This document shows positions 37,127 to 47,069 of a stretch of 64,000 nucleotides of DNA, in pieces. Position 1 is the stretch's first letter, and each line of letters begins with the position of its first letter. The DNA comes from JASHUC01 sp035523875 (GTDB lineage Bacteria > Pseudomonadota > Gammaproteobacteria > Steroidobacterales > Steroidobacteraceae): contig DATKPY010000018.1 of assembly GCA_035523875.1 (NCBI GenBank), forward strand, positions 1 to 64,000, given 5' to 3'. The notes under the pieces are model-generated. The model was given only the letters and a program-made list of their open reading frames with translations. It was not told where the DNA came from and did no database searches. A program made the translations under genes and the position numbers.

Positions 37127-38749
37127 TCATGAAGATTTCGACTCCGTCTCATTTCCTTCCGCCGCCGGCGGCGCGCGACCGAGTGCCACCCCAAGCCCCC
37201 GCCGCAGCGTCGCATAGGGGTCGAGCTCGAGCTCCTTCGCGCGCCAGGCGACGAAACCGTCCGGCCGCACAAGGATCGCGCCGTCCTCCGCGATGCCGTG
37301 TCGGTCGGTCCACGTGCCCTCCGGGTCGACTACGTCCGTGGAGATGTGCAGGGAGGAGAGGGGCACGTCGAATTCATCCTTGAGCTTGCTCGCGGCCGTA
37401 ACCCAGCCGTGGCCCTGCGGCCCGGCCACGAGCAAAAAGTCGCCGCCGATGTTGTCGAGCACCGAGGTGGCCTGCCCGTCCCGCTCGAGCGGCACGTGGG
37501 GGACGCGTGTGCCGGGCCGGCCGCTCAGGGCCGACGGATCCTCGAACGGCGCCCCGTCGTCCGGCTGCTCCACCGATACGCACGAGGAGCGGTAGCGATA
37601 GCCGTAGGCAACGCTGAGCGCCAGGCGCTCGTCCTGTGCGGGCGAGCCGGCGGCCTTCTCGGGACGCATGCGCTGGAAATATTTGTTCGTCTGGTGCGAG
37701 ACGGTGAGCTCGCCGACCGGTCCGCGCTCGGTCGCATAGGATTGCACCAGGGCCGGGCCGGCCCGTCCGCGCAGCGCGAGATCGAGCTTCCAGCCGATGT
37801 CGAACCCGTCCTGGATCGCCGCTTGCCCGCCGAGGCCGCCGATCGGTGGCATCGTGTGGGCCGCATCCCCGATCAAGTGCACGCGCTCGGTGGAAATGCG
37901 GTCTGCGAGCAAGGAGGCCATGTCGTAGCGCATGACATCGAGGATCCTGATCCCCTGCGGAGCGAGTCCGAGACCGCGGCCGAGATACGCGAGGCAGCGC
38001 TCCTGCGACAGATCGAGCGGCGCTTGCGCGCCTTCGGGCATTTCCACGGAGAGCACCGACAGCCCCGAATCGTCCATGTGAATGAACGCCGCGGTGAAAT
38101 TCTCCTGACGCAGGTAGTAAATGGAATGTCCGGGCAGCTCGCGCTCCGCGGTGAACACGACCGCGATGTGGCTCGAGAGCGTTCCGGAGCCGGTCGTTCC
38201 GACCCCGAGGAGCGAGCGCACCGCGCTGCGGTGTCCGTCGGCGCCGATCAGGTGCTCCGCGAGCACGGTGTACTCCCGTCCGCTCGCGCGCTCCTTGAGG
38301 ACCGCGCGCACCTGGCCGGACTCCTCGCTCAGGGCGAGCAGCTCCGTCCCGAAGCGCACTTCGGCTCCGAGCTGCTCCGCGCGCCGCTTGAGAATCGGCT
38401 CGACCGCGCTCTGCACCATTCCCGAGGAGCGCGCCGGACTCAGGCCCACCTCCCACGCCCCCCGTTGCACGATCGTGCGGCGCACCGGACCGGTAACGCT
38501 CTCGGCATGCACGACCGTGAAGTCACCGAACGTTCCCGAGCTCTGGGTGCACAGCTCGCGCTCGATTCCTGCGGCGCGCAGCAGCTCCATGCTGCGGATG
38601 TTGAGCCCGCGGGCCCGTGGATGGCGCGAGAAGCCGGGATGACGCTCGACCACGAGGGGCGGCTTGCCGCGCAGGGACAGCGTCAATGCCGCGCTCAGTC
38701 CCGCCAATCCGGCACCGACGATCAGCACCGAGACCCGCTCTTCCTCCAT
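37127..38749 (-). CDS. FAD-dependent aromatic monooxygenase (PheA/TfdB type)
   Basis: 540 residues, typical of class A flavoprotein hydroxylases. The FAD-binding Rossmann motif is VLIVGAGLAGLSAALTLS, followed by the pyrophosphate-site pattern VERHPGFSRHPRARGLN. HLIGADGHRSAVR carries the D-G motif, and RVHLIGDAAHTMPPIGGLGG is the second FAD site. The C-terminal thioredoxin-like domain includes RPDGFVAWRA. It resembles tetracycline- or anthracycline-modifying hydroxylases such as RdmE as well as phenol hydroxylases, so an aromatic or polyketide substrate is expected. It stands alone with 100-bp gaps on both sides, so its pathway is not visible. Confidence 0.88.
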   Translation of the reverse strand: MEEERVSVLIVGAGLAGLSAALTLSLRGKPPLVVERHPGFSRHPRARGLNIRSMELLRAAGIERELCTQSSGTFGDFTVVHAESVTGPVRRTIVQRGAWEVGLSPARSSGMVQSAVEPILKRRAEQLGAEVRFGTELLALSEESGQVRAVLKERASGREYTVLAEHLIGADGHRSAVRSLLGVGTTGSGTLSSHIAVVFTAERELPGHSIYYLRQENFTAAFIHMDDSGLSVLSVEMPEGAQAPLDLSQERCLAYLGRGLGLAPQGIRILDVMRYDMASLLADRISTERVHLIGDAAHTMPPIGGLGGQAAIQDGFDIGWKLDLALRGRAGPALVQSYATERGPVGELTVSHQTNKYFQRMRPEKAAGSPAQDERLALSVAYGYRYRSSCVSVEQPDDGAPFEDPSALSGRPGTRVPHVPLERDGQATSVLDNIGGDFLLVAGPQGHGWVTAASKLKDEFDVPLSSLHISTDVVDPEGTWTDRHGIAEDGAILVRPDGFVAWRAKELELDPYATLRRGLGVALGRAPPAAEGNETESKSS

Positions 38750-38850
38750 GACCGCCCCTGATTGTTATGACAAGCCGAGGCTAGGCTATCCGAACCCCCG
38801 TTATGTCGCAAACCGCGAGATCCGCCGCGCGTGGCGCGAGCGGACGCGGC

Positions 38851-39414
38851 TCACCAGTCGGAGGCATCGATGCTCGAGAGGAAATGCACCGCGACGACTG
38901 CGCCGCGGCGCAGTGCGAGGTCCGCACGGTGCCACTGCAAGCGATGGTCCGCGCTCGCCTGATGGAAGCGCTCATCCGGATAGGCGCCGCGGCTCAGAAT
39001 CGCAACCAGCGGCTGCGAGCAGACATAGAGCGCGCCGTGCGTGACCGGCGTTGGCGATGCGACGTCGATTACGAAGTCGAGCTTCTCTTCATCACCCGAG
39101 CGATGATTGATATTCCCGTCACCGCTCACCGCGGAGCTTGCAACGAGCGGATCTGCGCGCGCGGCGGCCGTGAGCGCGCCGCAGAGTGCGCGCGCATCGG
39201 ACGCCGCGCGGATGGCGCGCGCGTAGGCGCTGCGATCATCATCGGGCACGAACGCGGCGAACGCGGCCGAGGCGCCCCAGTGCTTGAGATTGTCCGCCTG
39301 CACGGTGAGAGAGATCGTTGCCACGATGCGCGCCGCGGTGGCGGCGGAAACTGCGGCGGACAGGATCCCCGGGAGCGCGAGCAGCGCGGCGCGAACGCCT
39401 CGGCTAGCGGACAC
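38851..39414 (-). CDS. Hypothetical exported protein downstream of slt
   Basis: 187 residues from a GTG at 39414 that lies inside the last codons of slt (11-bp overlap). The N-terminus is hydrophobic (ALLALPGILSAAVSAATAARI) and could be a signal or anchor. The rest has Cys in ALCGALT and YVCSQPL and otherwise no recognised motif. The overlap and strand suggest it is co-expressed with the lytic transglycosylase, which would put it in the periplasm. Family unknown; coding status rests on the operon position and hydrophobic start. Confidence 0.5.
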   Translation of the reverse strand: MSASRGVRAALLALPGILSAAVSAATAARIVATISLTVQADNLKHWGASAAFAAFVPDDDRSAYARAIRAASDARALCGALTAAARADPLVASSAVSGDGNINHRSGDEEKLDFVIDVASPTPVTHGALYVCSQPLVAILSRGAYPDERFHQASADHRLQWHRADLALRRGAVVAVHFLSSIDASDW

Positions 39415-41434
39415 GCGCGCTGCGCTGCCGTCCGGTATCGGCGACCCGCGGCGAGTCCTCTGGCGCCGCGAGCGGTTTCACGGGCACGAGCCACGCATCG
39501 GCGTGCTGCGGCCGGCCGCGCTGCTCGAGCCAGCCGTAGAGCAGCGTGTGCCAAAGCGTGCGCTCGACGTACTCGCGGGTCTCGTTGTAGGGGATGTTCT
39601 CGATCCAGATGTCGGTATCGAGCGGCTGCTGCGGCAGCCAGCGCAGCACGGCGCTCAAGCCTGCGTTGTAGCCCGCGAGCGCGACCGGAAACTGGCCGCC
39701 GAGCTGATCGAGCAGCATCCGCAGCCGCGCCGCCCCGAGGGGGATGTTCACCGCCGGTCGGAACAGGTCCTCCGGCGCCGGCCGCGGCAAGCCGAAGCGG
39801 CGCGCCGTGCGCCGCGCGGTGTCGAGCATGAGCTGCATCAGACCGCGCGCTCCGACGCTCGAGACCGCATCCGTGCGATAGAGGCTCTCCTGGCGCACGA
39901 CACCGTAGAGCACCCCGGGAGCGATTTGCGCAAGCTGCGCGGCCGCCGCCACCTCGGTGCCGAAGGGCTGGGGATAGAGCAGGGCGTAGTCGTTGAAGAC
40001 GTGCTGCGCGGTCGCCGCTTGAACGGCCTGGTCGTACCAACCCCATTCGGCAGTGAGCGCAATGAGTTGCAGGCGATCCGCGGTGTCGAGGGCATCGTAG
40101 GCAAAGCGCCACTCGGCGCTCGCCTCGGTCCGCATGCCGCAGAAGAAGAGCTCGCGCGCCCGCACGAGCGCGGGGATTCCTCCGAGCGCGGCGAGCCGTG
40201 CAGGATCGACGGGCAGGGGCTGCTCATGGGGCGCAACCGTCAGGCCGAGCCGGGTCGCGGCGAGAGCGGAGTAGAAGTCATCGTCGGTGAGGAGCGATTC
40301 ATAGAGCGGCCGTGCCTGCTCGCGACCGTCGAGCGCGGCGATCGCCCGTGCGTACCAGTACCGCCACCGCGGCGTCGCGCGACTCGCCGCACTCAGCGCC
40401 TCGATCGAGCTCAGCGCCTCGCTCCAGCGCATCGACCAGAGCGCCGCGCGGGCGCGCCACTCGAGCGCCTCATCGTCGAGATCGGCCGGTGCCACACGAG
40501 CGAAGTAATCGAGCGCCGCCGGATCGCGGTCCCAGGCGAGCGCGAGCGCGAGTGCGCGGGCGAAGCGGCTCGCCTCGGAGTCCGAGAGTCGACGGGCGCG
40601 CACGAAATCCGCATAGCGTGCCTTGGCTGCCTGCGGATCGGTGCGCGCGAACAGCGTCCAGCCCTCGAGCAGCGCTTCGGGCTCGACCGCTTTCCCCGGC
40701 GTGGCGATGAGTGCATCGATGGCGCGCTGCGGCCGCTCGAGGAGCCCCGCCCACTCCCGGAGCGGTGCGGCCGCCGCTGCGGGCAGGTCATCAATGATCT
40801 CGCGCGCGAAGGCGGCGTTGCCGCTTGCGAGCGCGAGCCGGGCGCGCTGCTCGATGAGCGCGGTCGTGAGCTCGCCGCGCTGCCTGAGCCACGCGAACGG
40901 GCCGGTGCAATCCGGCAGCGAACGCGCATTGAGCCATTCCTGCGCGACCTCTCGCGCGAGGCCTGCCGTCTCGCCGAGCTCGATGCGTGCAAGGAAGCTC
41001 TGACAGCGCAGCGCCTCGTGGCCCACGCCGCTCGCGTAGAGGTGCAGGAACAGACTCCAGCGCGCGCGCCGCGCGAGGCTCTCGAGCCACGCACGCTCGA
41101 GACCGCGGGACACCGGCAGCGTGCCGTAGCGCTGCGTGAACTGCGCGGCACGCGCGTCCGCGATCCCGAGCGCCTCGGTGGGGCCGTCGAGCGCCACGCG
41201 AATCCGCGCCGCCTGCAGGTAGGGATAGAGCGGGTAGCGCTCGAGGGATCGACTGTCGCTCGAGTCGGAAAGCTCCGCGCCCGCCATGACTCGCGCATAA
41301 GCGGCCCGGAAATCCGCGCGCGCCGCCGCGTACTGCCCCTGCAGGGCCGCGTCGCTCGCGTGCGCCGAGGTGGCGAGCGCGAGCGCCGCAATCGTGAGCG
41401 CTCGGTGCATTCGAGCCGCTATCCCCATGCGCAC
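39404..41434 (-). CDS. slt: Soluble lytic murein transglycosylase
   Basis: Up to 676 residues; an ATG at 41410 gives a normal signal peptide (HRALTIAALALATSAHAS) and may be the true start. The long alpha-superhelical U/L region (about 30-500) with many short helix repeats is followed by the SLT catalytic domain. The general acid/base E516 is in VRQESLYRTDAVSSVGARG, then LMQLM, PAVNIPLGAARL and ALAGYNAG. The enzyme cuts the MurNAc-GlcNAc bond in peptidoglycan with formation of 1,6-anhydro ends during wall growth and turnover. Length matches E. coli Slt70. It is divergent from the GH94 gene across a 78-bp gap. Confidence 0.93.
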   Translation of the reverse strand: MRMGIAARMHRALTIAALALATSAHASDAALQGQYAAARADFRAAYARVMAGAELSDSSDSRSLERYPLYPYLQAARIRVALDGPTEALGIADARAAQFTQRYGTLPVSRGLERAWLESLARRARWSLFLHLYASGVGHEALRCQSFLARIELGETAGLAREVAQEWLNARSLPDCTGPFAWLRQRGELTTALIEQRARLALASGNAAFAREIIDDLPAAAAAPLREWAGLLERPQRAIDALIATPGKAVEPEALLEGWTLFARTDPQAAKARYADFVRARRLSDSEASRFARALALALAWDRDPAALDYFARVAPADLDDEALEWRARAALWSMRWSEALSSIEALSAASRATPRWRYWYARAIAALDGREQARPLYESLLTDDDFYSALAATRLGLTVAPHEQPLPVDPARLAALGGIPALVRARELFFCGMRTEASAEWRFAYDALDTADRLQLIALTAEWGWYDQAVQAATAQHVFNDYALLYPQPFGTEVAAAAQLAQIAPGVLYGVVRQESLYRTDAVSSVGARGLMQLMLDTARRTARRFGLPRPAPEDLFRPAVNIPLGAARLRMLLDQLGGQFPVALAGYNAGLSAVLRWLPQQPLDTDIWIENIPYNETREYVERTLWHTLLYGWLEQRGRPQHADAWLVPVKPLAAPEDSPRVADTGRQRSARVR

Positions 41435-41512
41435 AGGTTAGCGACAGCGAGCCGCGAGCACCAGCGCGCGCGGCCGCGGCGCGCAATACGCGCTCGCGCT
41501 ATCCTTTGGCAC

Positions 41513-44500
41513 ATGCCCGCATCGCCCACCGAGCCCGCCGGGGCGCGCCTCACCAGCGCGAGTGGTCTCACCGTCGAATGCAACGCGAACGGGTCGCTCC
41601 GCCGCTTTGCCTGCGGCGGGGTCTCCCTCGCCTTGTTCGTGGCGAACGAGCTCGAGGGCGGTCCCGCGAATCTCTACCTGCGGCTGCGCGGGGATCGGCT
41701 GCGCTGGACGCCGCTGCTCGGTCCGGCGAGCCCGACCCGCTTCGAGGCCGATTCGAGCGCGCGCACGCTCGCGGGCAGCGGATGCTGGGAGGGGATCGAG
41801 TACACGGTCGCGCTGGTGCTCGCCGCCACCGCACCGACGTGGTTCTGGCACGTCCGCCTTCACAACACCCTTGGCGCCGTGTCCACGCTCGACCTCACCT
41901 ACGCGCAGGATCTCGCGCTGGCGGCCTACGGGGCCGTGCGCATGAACGAGTACTACGTGAGCCAGTACGTCGACCACACGCCGCTCGCGCATCCGCAGCG
42001 CGGCATCGTGCTCGCCTCGCGCCAGAATCAGGCGGTCGACGGCGCTCACCCCTGGTCGCTCATCGGCTCCCTGCGCCGCGGAGTCGCCTTCGCGACCGAC
42101 GCGCTCGAGCTCCATGGACTCGCGAGCCGCGCCGGCCGCGCGCCGCTCGGGGTGGGCGGCGAGCTCCCCGGGCATCGCCTCCAGCGCGAGCACTCGATGG
42201 CCGTCATTCGCGATGAGCCGATCGCGCTCGCGCCGGGCGCAACGCTCGAGTGCGGTTTCTTCGGCACGCTCGTGCCGGATCATCCGGCAGTGACTTCCGC
42301 GGCCGATCTCGAGCGGCTGAGCGAGGTGCTGCGCGCGGTGGAGGCGGCAGCCCCGGCGCAGCGGCGCCTCGATTCCGGGGCGGAGCTCGCGAGCCTGTTC
42401 GCCGCTCCGGTCCCCCTCGCGGTCGCGGAATTGACCGCGGCGGAGTTGAGCGCTCTGTTCGGCGCAACCCGGCGGCTCGAGGAGCGCGATGAGCGCGGGG
42501 CGCTCCTCTCCTTCTTCCACGGCGAGGCCCGCCACGTCGTGCTGCGCGCGAAGGAGCTCGCGGTGCTGCGTCCACACGGCCACCTGCTGCGCACCGGACT
42601 GCACACGACGCCGGATGAGCGCTCGCTCACCTCGACCGCCTGGATGGGCGGGGTCTTTCACTCGATGCTGACGCAGGGACACGTGAGCATCAATCGTTTT
42701 CTCTCGACCGTACGGTCCTACCTCGGGCTCTTCCGCTCGCACGGACAGCGCGTGTTCATCGAGAGCGACGGTGCATGGCGTCTGCTCGATGTGCCCTCGG
42801 CGTTCGAGATGTGGCCCGAGGGCTGCCGCTGGATCTACCGGCACACCGCGGGGGTGCTCGAGGTGCGCGCCGAGGCAGCCAACGATCGCCACGAGATGCG
42901 CCTCGCGATCGAGGTGCGCTCCGGCCCACCGGTGCGGTTCCTCATCACCCACCACGTCGCGCTCAACGGGGACGATGGCGCTGCGCGCGGGGCGGTCGAG
43001 TGGCGGCGCGAGGGCGATGTGATCGTCGCCACGCCCGCGCCCGGGAGCGAGCTCGCGCGGCGCTTTCCGCGCGGCAGCTTTCGCATCCGCGCGCTCGCGG
43101 GGACCGCGTTCGAGCGGATCGGCGGCGATGAGCTGCTGTTTCGCGACGGACGCTCGCGGCTCGAGCCCTATTTGTGCCTCGTGACCGCGCCCGCGCGCGC
43201 GGTGGCACTCGCCCTCACCGGACATCTGATCGACGAGCAGGTACCGCCGCCGCAATCGGTGCCGTCGCGCTCGCACTTCGTGCGCGCGCTGTCGATGAGC
43301 GGCGGTGCCGCGCCGGCGCACGCGCAGCGCCGGCTCGCAGGCCTCGCGGAAATCGCACCGTGGCTCGCCCACGATGCGCTGGTGCACTATCTCGCGCCGC
43401 GCGGGCTCGAGCAGTACTCGGGCGGCGGCTGGGGCACGCGCGATGTCTGTCAGGGGCCGGTCGAGATGCTGCTCGCCCTCGGGCTCACGGCGCCGCTGCG
43501 CGACCTGCTGCTGCGCGTGATGAGCGCACAGAACGCGGACGGCGACTGGCCCCAGTGGTTCAGCTTCTACGAGCGCGAGCGCGCGATCCGCGCGGCCGAT
43601 GCGCACGGCGACATCATCTTCTGGCCGCTGCTCGTCCTTGGCCAGTATCTGATCGCATCCGGGGATGCCGCGCTCCTCGATGAGCGCGTACCGTTCTTCG
43701 ACCCGCGCGGCCCGGCGGCGGGCGAGCCGCTGAGCGTGTGGCAGCACGCCGAGCGCGCGCTCGATGCGATCGGACGGCGCAGCATCGCGGGGACGGCGCT
43801 CTGCGCCTACGGGCACGGGGACTGGAACGACTCACTGCAACCGGCCGACCCCTCGATGCGCGCGCGGCTGTGCAGCGCCTGGACCGTGACGCTGCACCAC
43901 CAGACCTTCAGGACGCTCGCGCGCGCGCTGCGTGCGGTCGGTCGCGCGGCGCAGGCACCGCCGCTCGAGCGCTCGGCCGCGGCGGTGGCGAGCGACCTGC
44001 AGCGCCTGCTCGTCGCCGACGGCGTCCTCGCCGGGTATGCGCTGTTCGCGGAGGACGGGACCGTGCGCCACCTGCTGCACCCGCGCGATGAGGTCACGGG
44101 CGTGCACTTGAGTTCGCTCGCGATGGTGCATGCGCTGCTTGAGGATCTGCTCACGCCGGCGCAAGTAACCGAGCACCTGCGTCTCATCGAGGAGCACCTC
44201 TGCGGTCCGGACGGTCTGCGGCTCTTCGATCGTCCGCTGCCCTACCGCGGCGGTGAGCAGCGGGTGTTCCAGCGTGCGGAGAGCGCAACTTACTTCGGTC
44301 GCGAGATCGGACTCATGTACATGCACGCCCACCTGCGCTACGCCCAGGCGCTCGCGCATCTCGGCCAACCGGACCGCTTCTGGCGCGCGCTCTGTCAGGC
44401 GAATCCGATCGACGTGGGCGCGCTCGTCGCAGCCGCGACGGTGCGGCAGGCCAACTGCTACTACTCGAGCTCGGATGCTGCGTTCGACGACCGCTACCAG

Positions 44501-44896
44501 GCGCAGGCCGAGTACGAGCGGGTCGCCCGCGGCACGGTGGCGCTCGAGGGCGGGTGGCGCGTGTACTCGAGCGGCGCCGGCATCGCCCTCGGCCTGATCG
44601 TGCGCACGCTCCTCGGGCTCGACTACGAGGCGAATGCGCTCAGGATCGATCCGGTGATGCCACGCGATCTCGACGGGGTGTGCGCCGAGATCGCACTCTA
44701 CGAGCGGCCGGTCTCCCTCGAGTTTCGGATCGGACCGCGGGGCTGCGGTGTCGTGCGCATCGAGGTGAACGCGCGGCCGATCGATTTCGAGCTCGAGCCG
44801 AATCCGCATCGGCGCGGCGCCGCACGGGTCGCCAAAGCGGCGCTGCTCGCGCGGCTCGCGCCCGGGCGCAATGTGCTCGCGATCGAGATCGGCTGA
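41513..44896 (+). CDS. GH94-family glycoside phosphorylase, probable beta-1,2-oligoglucan phosphorylase
   Basis: 1,127 residues; the ATG at 41513 is chosen because the frame upstream is antisense to slt. An N-terminal beta-sandwich is joined to an (alpha/alpha)6 barrel with GHGDWNDSLQ at about residues 768-777, the catalytic-acid motif of GH94. YSSSDAAFDDRYQA and VYSSGAGIALG are typical of the C-terminal barrel. GH94 enzymes split beta-glucosides with phosphate, giving glucose 1-phosphate. Cellobiose phosphorylases are ~810 residues and cellodextrin phosphorylases ~980, whereas 1,2-beta-oligoglucan phosphorylases are ~1,100, so length favours the latter. No signal peptide is seen. A GH144 gene of the same kind of pathway lies 13 kb downstream. 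The substrate is inferred. Confidence 0.85.
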   Translation: MPASPTEPAGARLTSASGLTVECNANGSLRRFACGGVSLALFVANELEGGPANLYLRLRGDRLRWTPLLGPASPTRFEADSSARTLAGSGCWEGIEYTVALVLAATAPTWFWHVRLHNTLGAVSTLDLTYAQDLALAAYGAVRMNEYYVSQYVDHTPLAHPQRGIVLASRQNQAVDGAHPWSLIGSLRRGVAFATDALELHGLASRAGRAPLGVGGELPGHRLQREHSMAVIRDEPIALAPGATLECGFFGTLVPDHPAVTSAADLERLSEVLRAVEAAAPAQRRLDSGAELASLFAAPVPLAVAELTAAELSALFGATRRLEERDERGALLSFFHGEARHVVLRAKELAVLRPHGHLLRTGLHTTPDERSLTSTAWMGGVFHSMLTQGHVSINRFLSTVRSYLGLFRSHGQRVFIESDGAWRLLDVPSAFEMWPEGCRWIYRHTAGVLEVRAEAANDRHEMRLAIEVRSGPPVRFLITHHVALNGDDGAARGAVEWRREGDVIVATPAPGSELARRFPRGSFRIRALAGTAFERIGGDELLFRDGRSRLEPYLCLVTAPARAVALALTGHLIDEQVPPPQSVPSRSHFVRALSMSGGAAPAHAQRRLAGLAEIAPWLAHDALVHYLAPRGLEQYSGGGWGTRDVCQGPVEMLLALGLTAPLRDLLLRVMSAQNADGDWPQWFSFYERERAIRAADAHGDIIFWPLLVLGQYLIASGDAALLDERVPFFDPRGPAAGEPLSVWQHAERALDAIGRRSIAGTALCAYGHGDWNDSLQPADPSMRARLCSAWTVTLHHQTFRTLARALRAVGRAAQAPPLERSAAAVASDLQRLLVADGVLAGYALFAEDGTVRHLLHPRDEVTGVHLSSLAMVHALLEDLLTPAQVTEHLRLIEEHLCGPDGLRLFDRPLPYRGGEQRVFQRAESATYFGREIGLMYMHAHLRYAQALAHLGQPDRFWRALCQANPIDVGALVAAATVRQANCYYSSSDAAFDDRYQAQAEYERVARGTVALEGGWRVYSSGAGIALGLIVRTLLGLDYEANALRIDPVMPRDLDGVCAEIALYERPVSLEFRIGPRGCGVVRIEVNARPIDFELEPNPHRRGAARVAKAALLARLAPGRNVLAIEIG

Positions 44897-44909
44897 GGGG
44901 GCTTGAGCC

Positions 44910-46157
44910 GTGGGAGCCGAGCGCACGAGCCCGGAGCGACGCATGTCGCCCGGCATTCTCGTCTGGTCGCGCAGGCTCCGCAGCCGTGCCTACCGGGCAA
45001 CACGCATGCAGAGGTGGTTTCCGCACGGCGCGCTCGCGCTGCTCGTTGCCGCGACCGGTCTCGCCCAGCTCGCCTTCACTTCCGGGTCGCTGCAGCGCCT
45101 GATCGCGCTCTCCGGAGGCGAGCGAGCGGTGTTCACGAGCCTCGCCCAAGCGCTGCGCATGCCCGGAATTCGCGGCGTTCCCCAGGAGGCGATCGGCGCG
45201 CTGCTGCTGATCGGCGCGTTCGGTCTGCTGTGGCGCTCGCGGCTCGCATGGGTGCTCACGTTCCTCTTGACGCTCGCGACGGTGTCCCTCGAGCTCTCGC
45301 CGCTTTCGAGCGCCTCGCACGCGCTCATTTATTCCAACGTCGCATTGCTTGCGCTGCTGCTCGCGTTCCGGCGCAGCTTCAACCGCGCGAGCCTCGCGAC
45401 CGGGACGCTCTTCGCCCTCACCGGGATTCTCTTCACGTTGGGCTATGGCATCCTCGGATCCTACGTGCTCGGGAGGGGGTTCAGGCCCAAGATCACCAAT
45501 GTGGTCGACGCGATCTACTTCGCCGTGGTCACGATGTCGACGGTCGGCTACGGGGACATCACCCCACAGACTGCGGCCGCGCGTCTGTTCTGCGTCTCCC
45601 TCATCGTCCTCGGCCTGGTGGTCTTCCTGACCTCGCTCACCGCGATCGTCGGGCCCATCGTCGACAACCGCCTCATGCGACTGGTGCAGCCGAAGAGGAA
45701 GCAGATGAAACGCGTCTCCCATATCGTGGTCGTCGGCGACGGACCGCTTGCGCGAGCCGCCGTCAAATCCCTCGAGAGCCGCGGGCTGCACGCGACCGCA
45801 ATCGTGCTCGCGCAGCCCGCGGAGGGCGCGGCGTCGCCCGCGGACCTGATCGTGGGGGACGGCAGCGACAGCGAAGTCCTGCGCGGGGCCAACATCGAGC
45901 AGGCGCGGGCGCTCCTCGCCCTGAGCGACGATGATTCCTACAACGCGTTCGCGATTCTCGCCGCCAAGGAGCTCAATGCGGCGCTGCGCACCGTGGCGGC
46001 GGTGAACGATGCCGGCAAGGCGAGCCGGGTGGCGCGCGCGCATCCCGACGTGCTGCTCGCGCTGCCGCAGCTCGGGAGCGAGCTCATCGCCATGGCGCTG
46101 AGCGGCGAGGAGATTCGCGCGGACGGGCTGGTGACCGAGCTCCTGAAGCTCGGATGA
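44910..46157 (+). CDS. kch: Potassium channel with cytoplasmic TrkA-N/RCK domain
   Basis: 415 residues from a GTG at 44910, with an ATG at 44943 as alternative. About six membrane segments precede the pore, whose filter is TVGYGDITP in VVTMSTVGYGD. The cytoplasmic part begins HIVVVGDGPLARAAVKSLE, an RCK/TrkA-N Rossmann domain that gates the channel through a nucleotide or ions. The layout matches E. coli Kch and related two-domain channels. It starts 13 bp after the GH94 gene, so the two may be transcribed together, although no functional link is obvious. Confidence 0.88.
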   Translation: MGAERTSPERRMSPGILVWSRRLRSRAYRATRMQRWFPHGALALLVAATGLAQLAFTSGSLQRLIALSGGERAVFTSLAQALRMPGIRGVPQEAIGALLLIGAFGLLWRSRLAWVLTFLLTLATVSLELSPLSSASHALIYSNVALLALLLAFRRSFNRASLATGTLFALTGILFTLGYGILGSYVLGRGFRPKITNVVDAIYFAVVTMSTVGYGDITPQTAAARLFCVSLIVLGLVVFLTSLTAIVGPIVDNRLMRLVQPKRKQMKRVSHIVVVGDGPLARAAVKSLESRGLHATAIVLAQPAEGAASPADLIVGDGSDSEVLRGANIEQARALLALSDDDSYNAFAILAAKELNAALRTVAAVNDAGKASRVARAHPDVLLALPQLGSELIAMALSGEEIRADGLVTELLKLG

Positions 46158-46162
46158 GACCC

Positions 46163-47038
46163 CTAGAAGGCATCCCGCACGACCCCACCATCGACGCGCA
46201 GCGCCGCTCCGGTGGTGCCCGATGAGAGCGGGCTCGCGACGAACACGATGAGGGCGGCGACCTCATCGGTGCGCTCGAAGCGTTTCAGGAGCGAGGTCGG
46301 GCGCAGCGTCTTGAAAAAACTCGCCTCGCGCTCGGCCACGGCGCGCGCGCCGAGCCGCTTGACCAACTCCGCGGTGCGCGGGTCATCGGGATCGCGCGTG
46401 GGCCCAGGCAGGATGCTGTTCACCGTGATGCCGGTCTGGGCGAGGCCCTCGGCGATACCGCGTGCCACGGCGATCTCGGCGGCTTTGCTCATGCCGTACT
46501 CGACGCTCTCCGCCGGAATCTGCAGAGCGCTCTCGCTCGAGATGAAGATGATGCGGCCCCAGTTGCGCTGCTTCATTCCGGGCAGATAGAACCGCGACAG
46601 CCGCACGCCGGACATCACGTTGAGATCGAAGGTCGCGTACCAGTCGCTGTCGCTCGTTGCGAGAAAGCCGCCGGGGATGAAGCGGCTCACGTTGTTGATG
46701 AGGATGTCGACCCGCGGGAACGTGCGCGTGAGTCGCGCGATGTCCGCCGCCTTGCTCATGTCGCCGGCGAAACCCTCGGGTGCTCGTCCGGTCGCAGTGG
46801 CGAGCGCGCGGACTGCGCGGTCGACCGAGGCTTGGGTGCGGCCATTCACGATCACGTTGGCGCCCTCGCGCAGCAGCATTCGCGCCGTCGCGTAGCCGAT
46901 CCCGGCGGTGCTTCCCGTGATGAGGGCGGTCTTGCCCTTGAGCTCGAGGTCCATCGTTCGCCCGGTCGCGGGTGTGCCGAGGACGATGAGCGCGGCGAGC
47001 GCGCTGATGAGCAGGGGTAGGTGCGATCGAAGTCTCAT
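46163..47038 (-). CDS. Short-chain dehydrogenase with an export-like N-terminus
   Basis: 291 residues from the ATG at 47038, which has a good GGAG site. The first ~25 residues (LPLLISALAALIVLGTPATG) look like a signal peptide or membrane anchor ahead of a full SDR domain: cofactor loop TGSTAGIG, NNVS in place of NNAG, Ser in ISSESALQ, and YGMSK as YxxxK. A second Met at 46954 (MDLELKGKTALITGS) would give an ordinary cytosolic SDR but has no good ribosome site. NADP-dependent enzymes are rarely exported because cofactor is scarce outside, so a membrane-anchored cytoplasmic enzyme or the short start should be considered. The substrate is unknown. Confidence 0.8.
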   Translation of the reverse strand: MRLRSHLPLLISALAALIVLGTPATGRTMDLELKGKTALITGSTAGIGYATARMLLREGANVIVNGRTQASVDRAVRALATATGRAPEGFAGDMSKAADIARLTRTFPRVDILINNVSRFIPGGFLATSDSDWYATFDLNVMSGVRLSRFYLPGMKQRNWGRIIFISSESALQIPAESVEYGMSKAAEIAVARGIAEGLAQTGITVNSILPGPTRDPDDPRTAELVKRLGARAVAEREASFFKTLRPTSLLKRFERTDEVAALIVFVASPLSSGTTGAALRVDGGVVRDAF

Positions 47039-47069
47039 GGGGGTCTCCGTGTGGCGCCCGGCCGCGCCG

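Noticed and set aside
39284..41512. Upstream extension of the GH94 frame giving a protein of 1,870 residues
   Set aside because: The extra ~740 residues are an Arg-rich antisense translation of the slt gene; the ATG at 41513 gives a normal GH94 protein.
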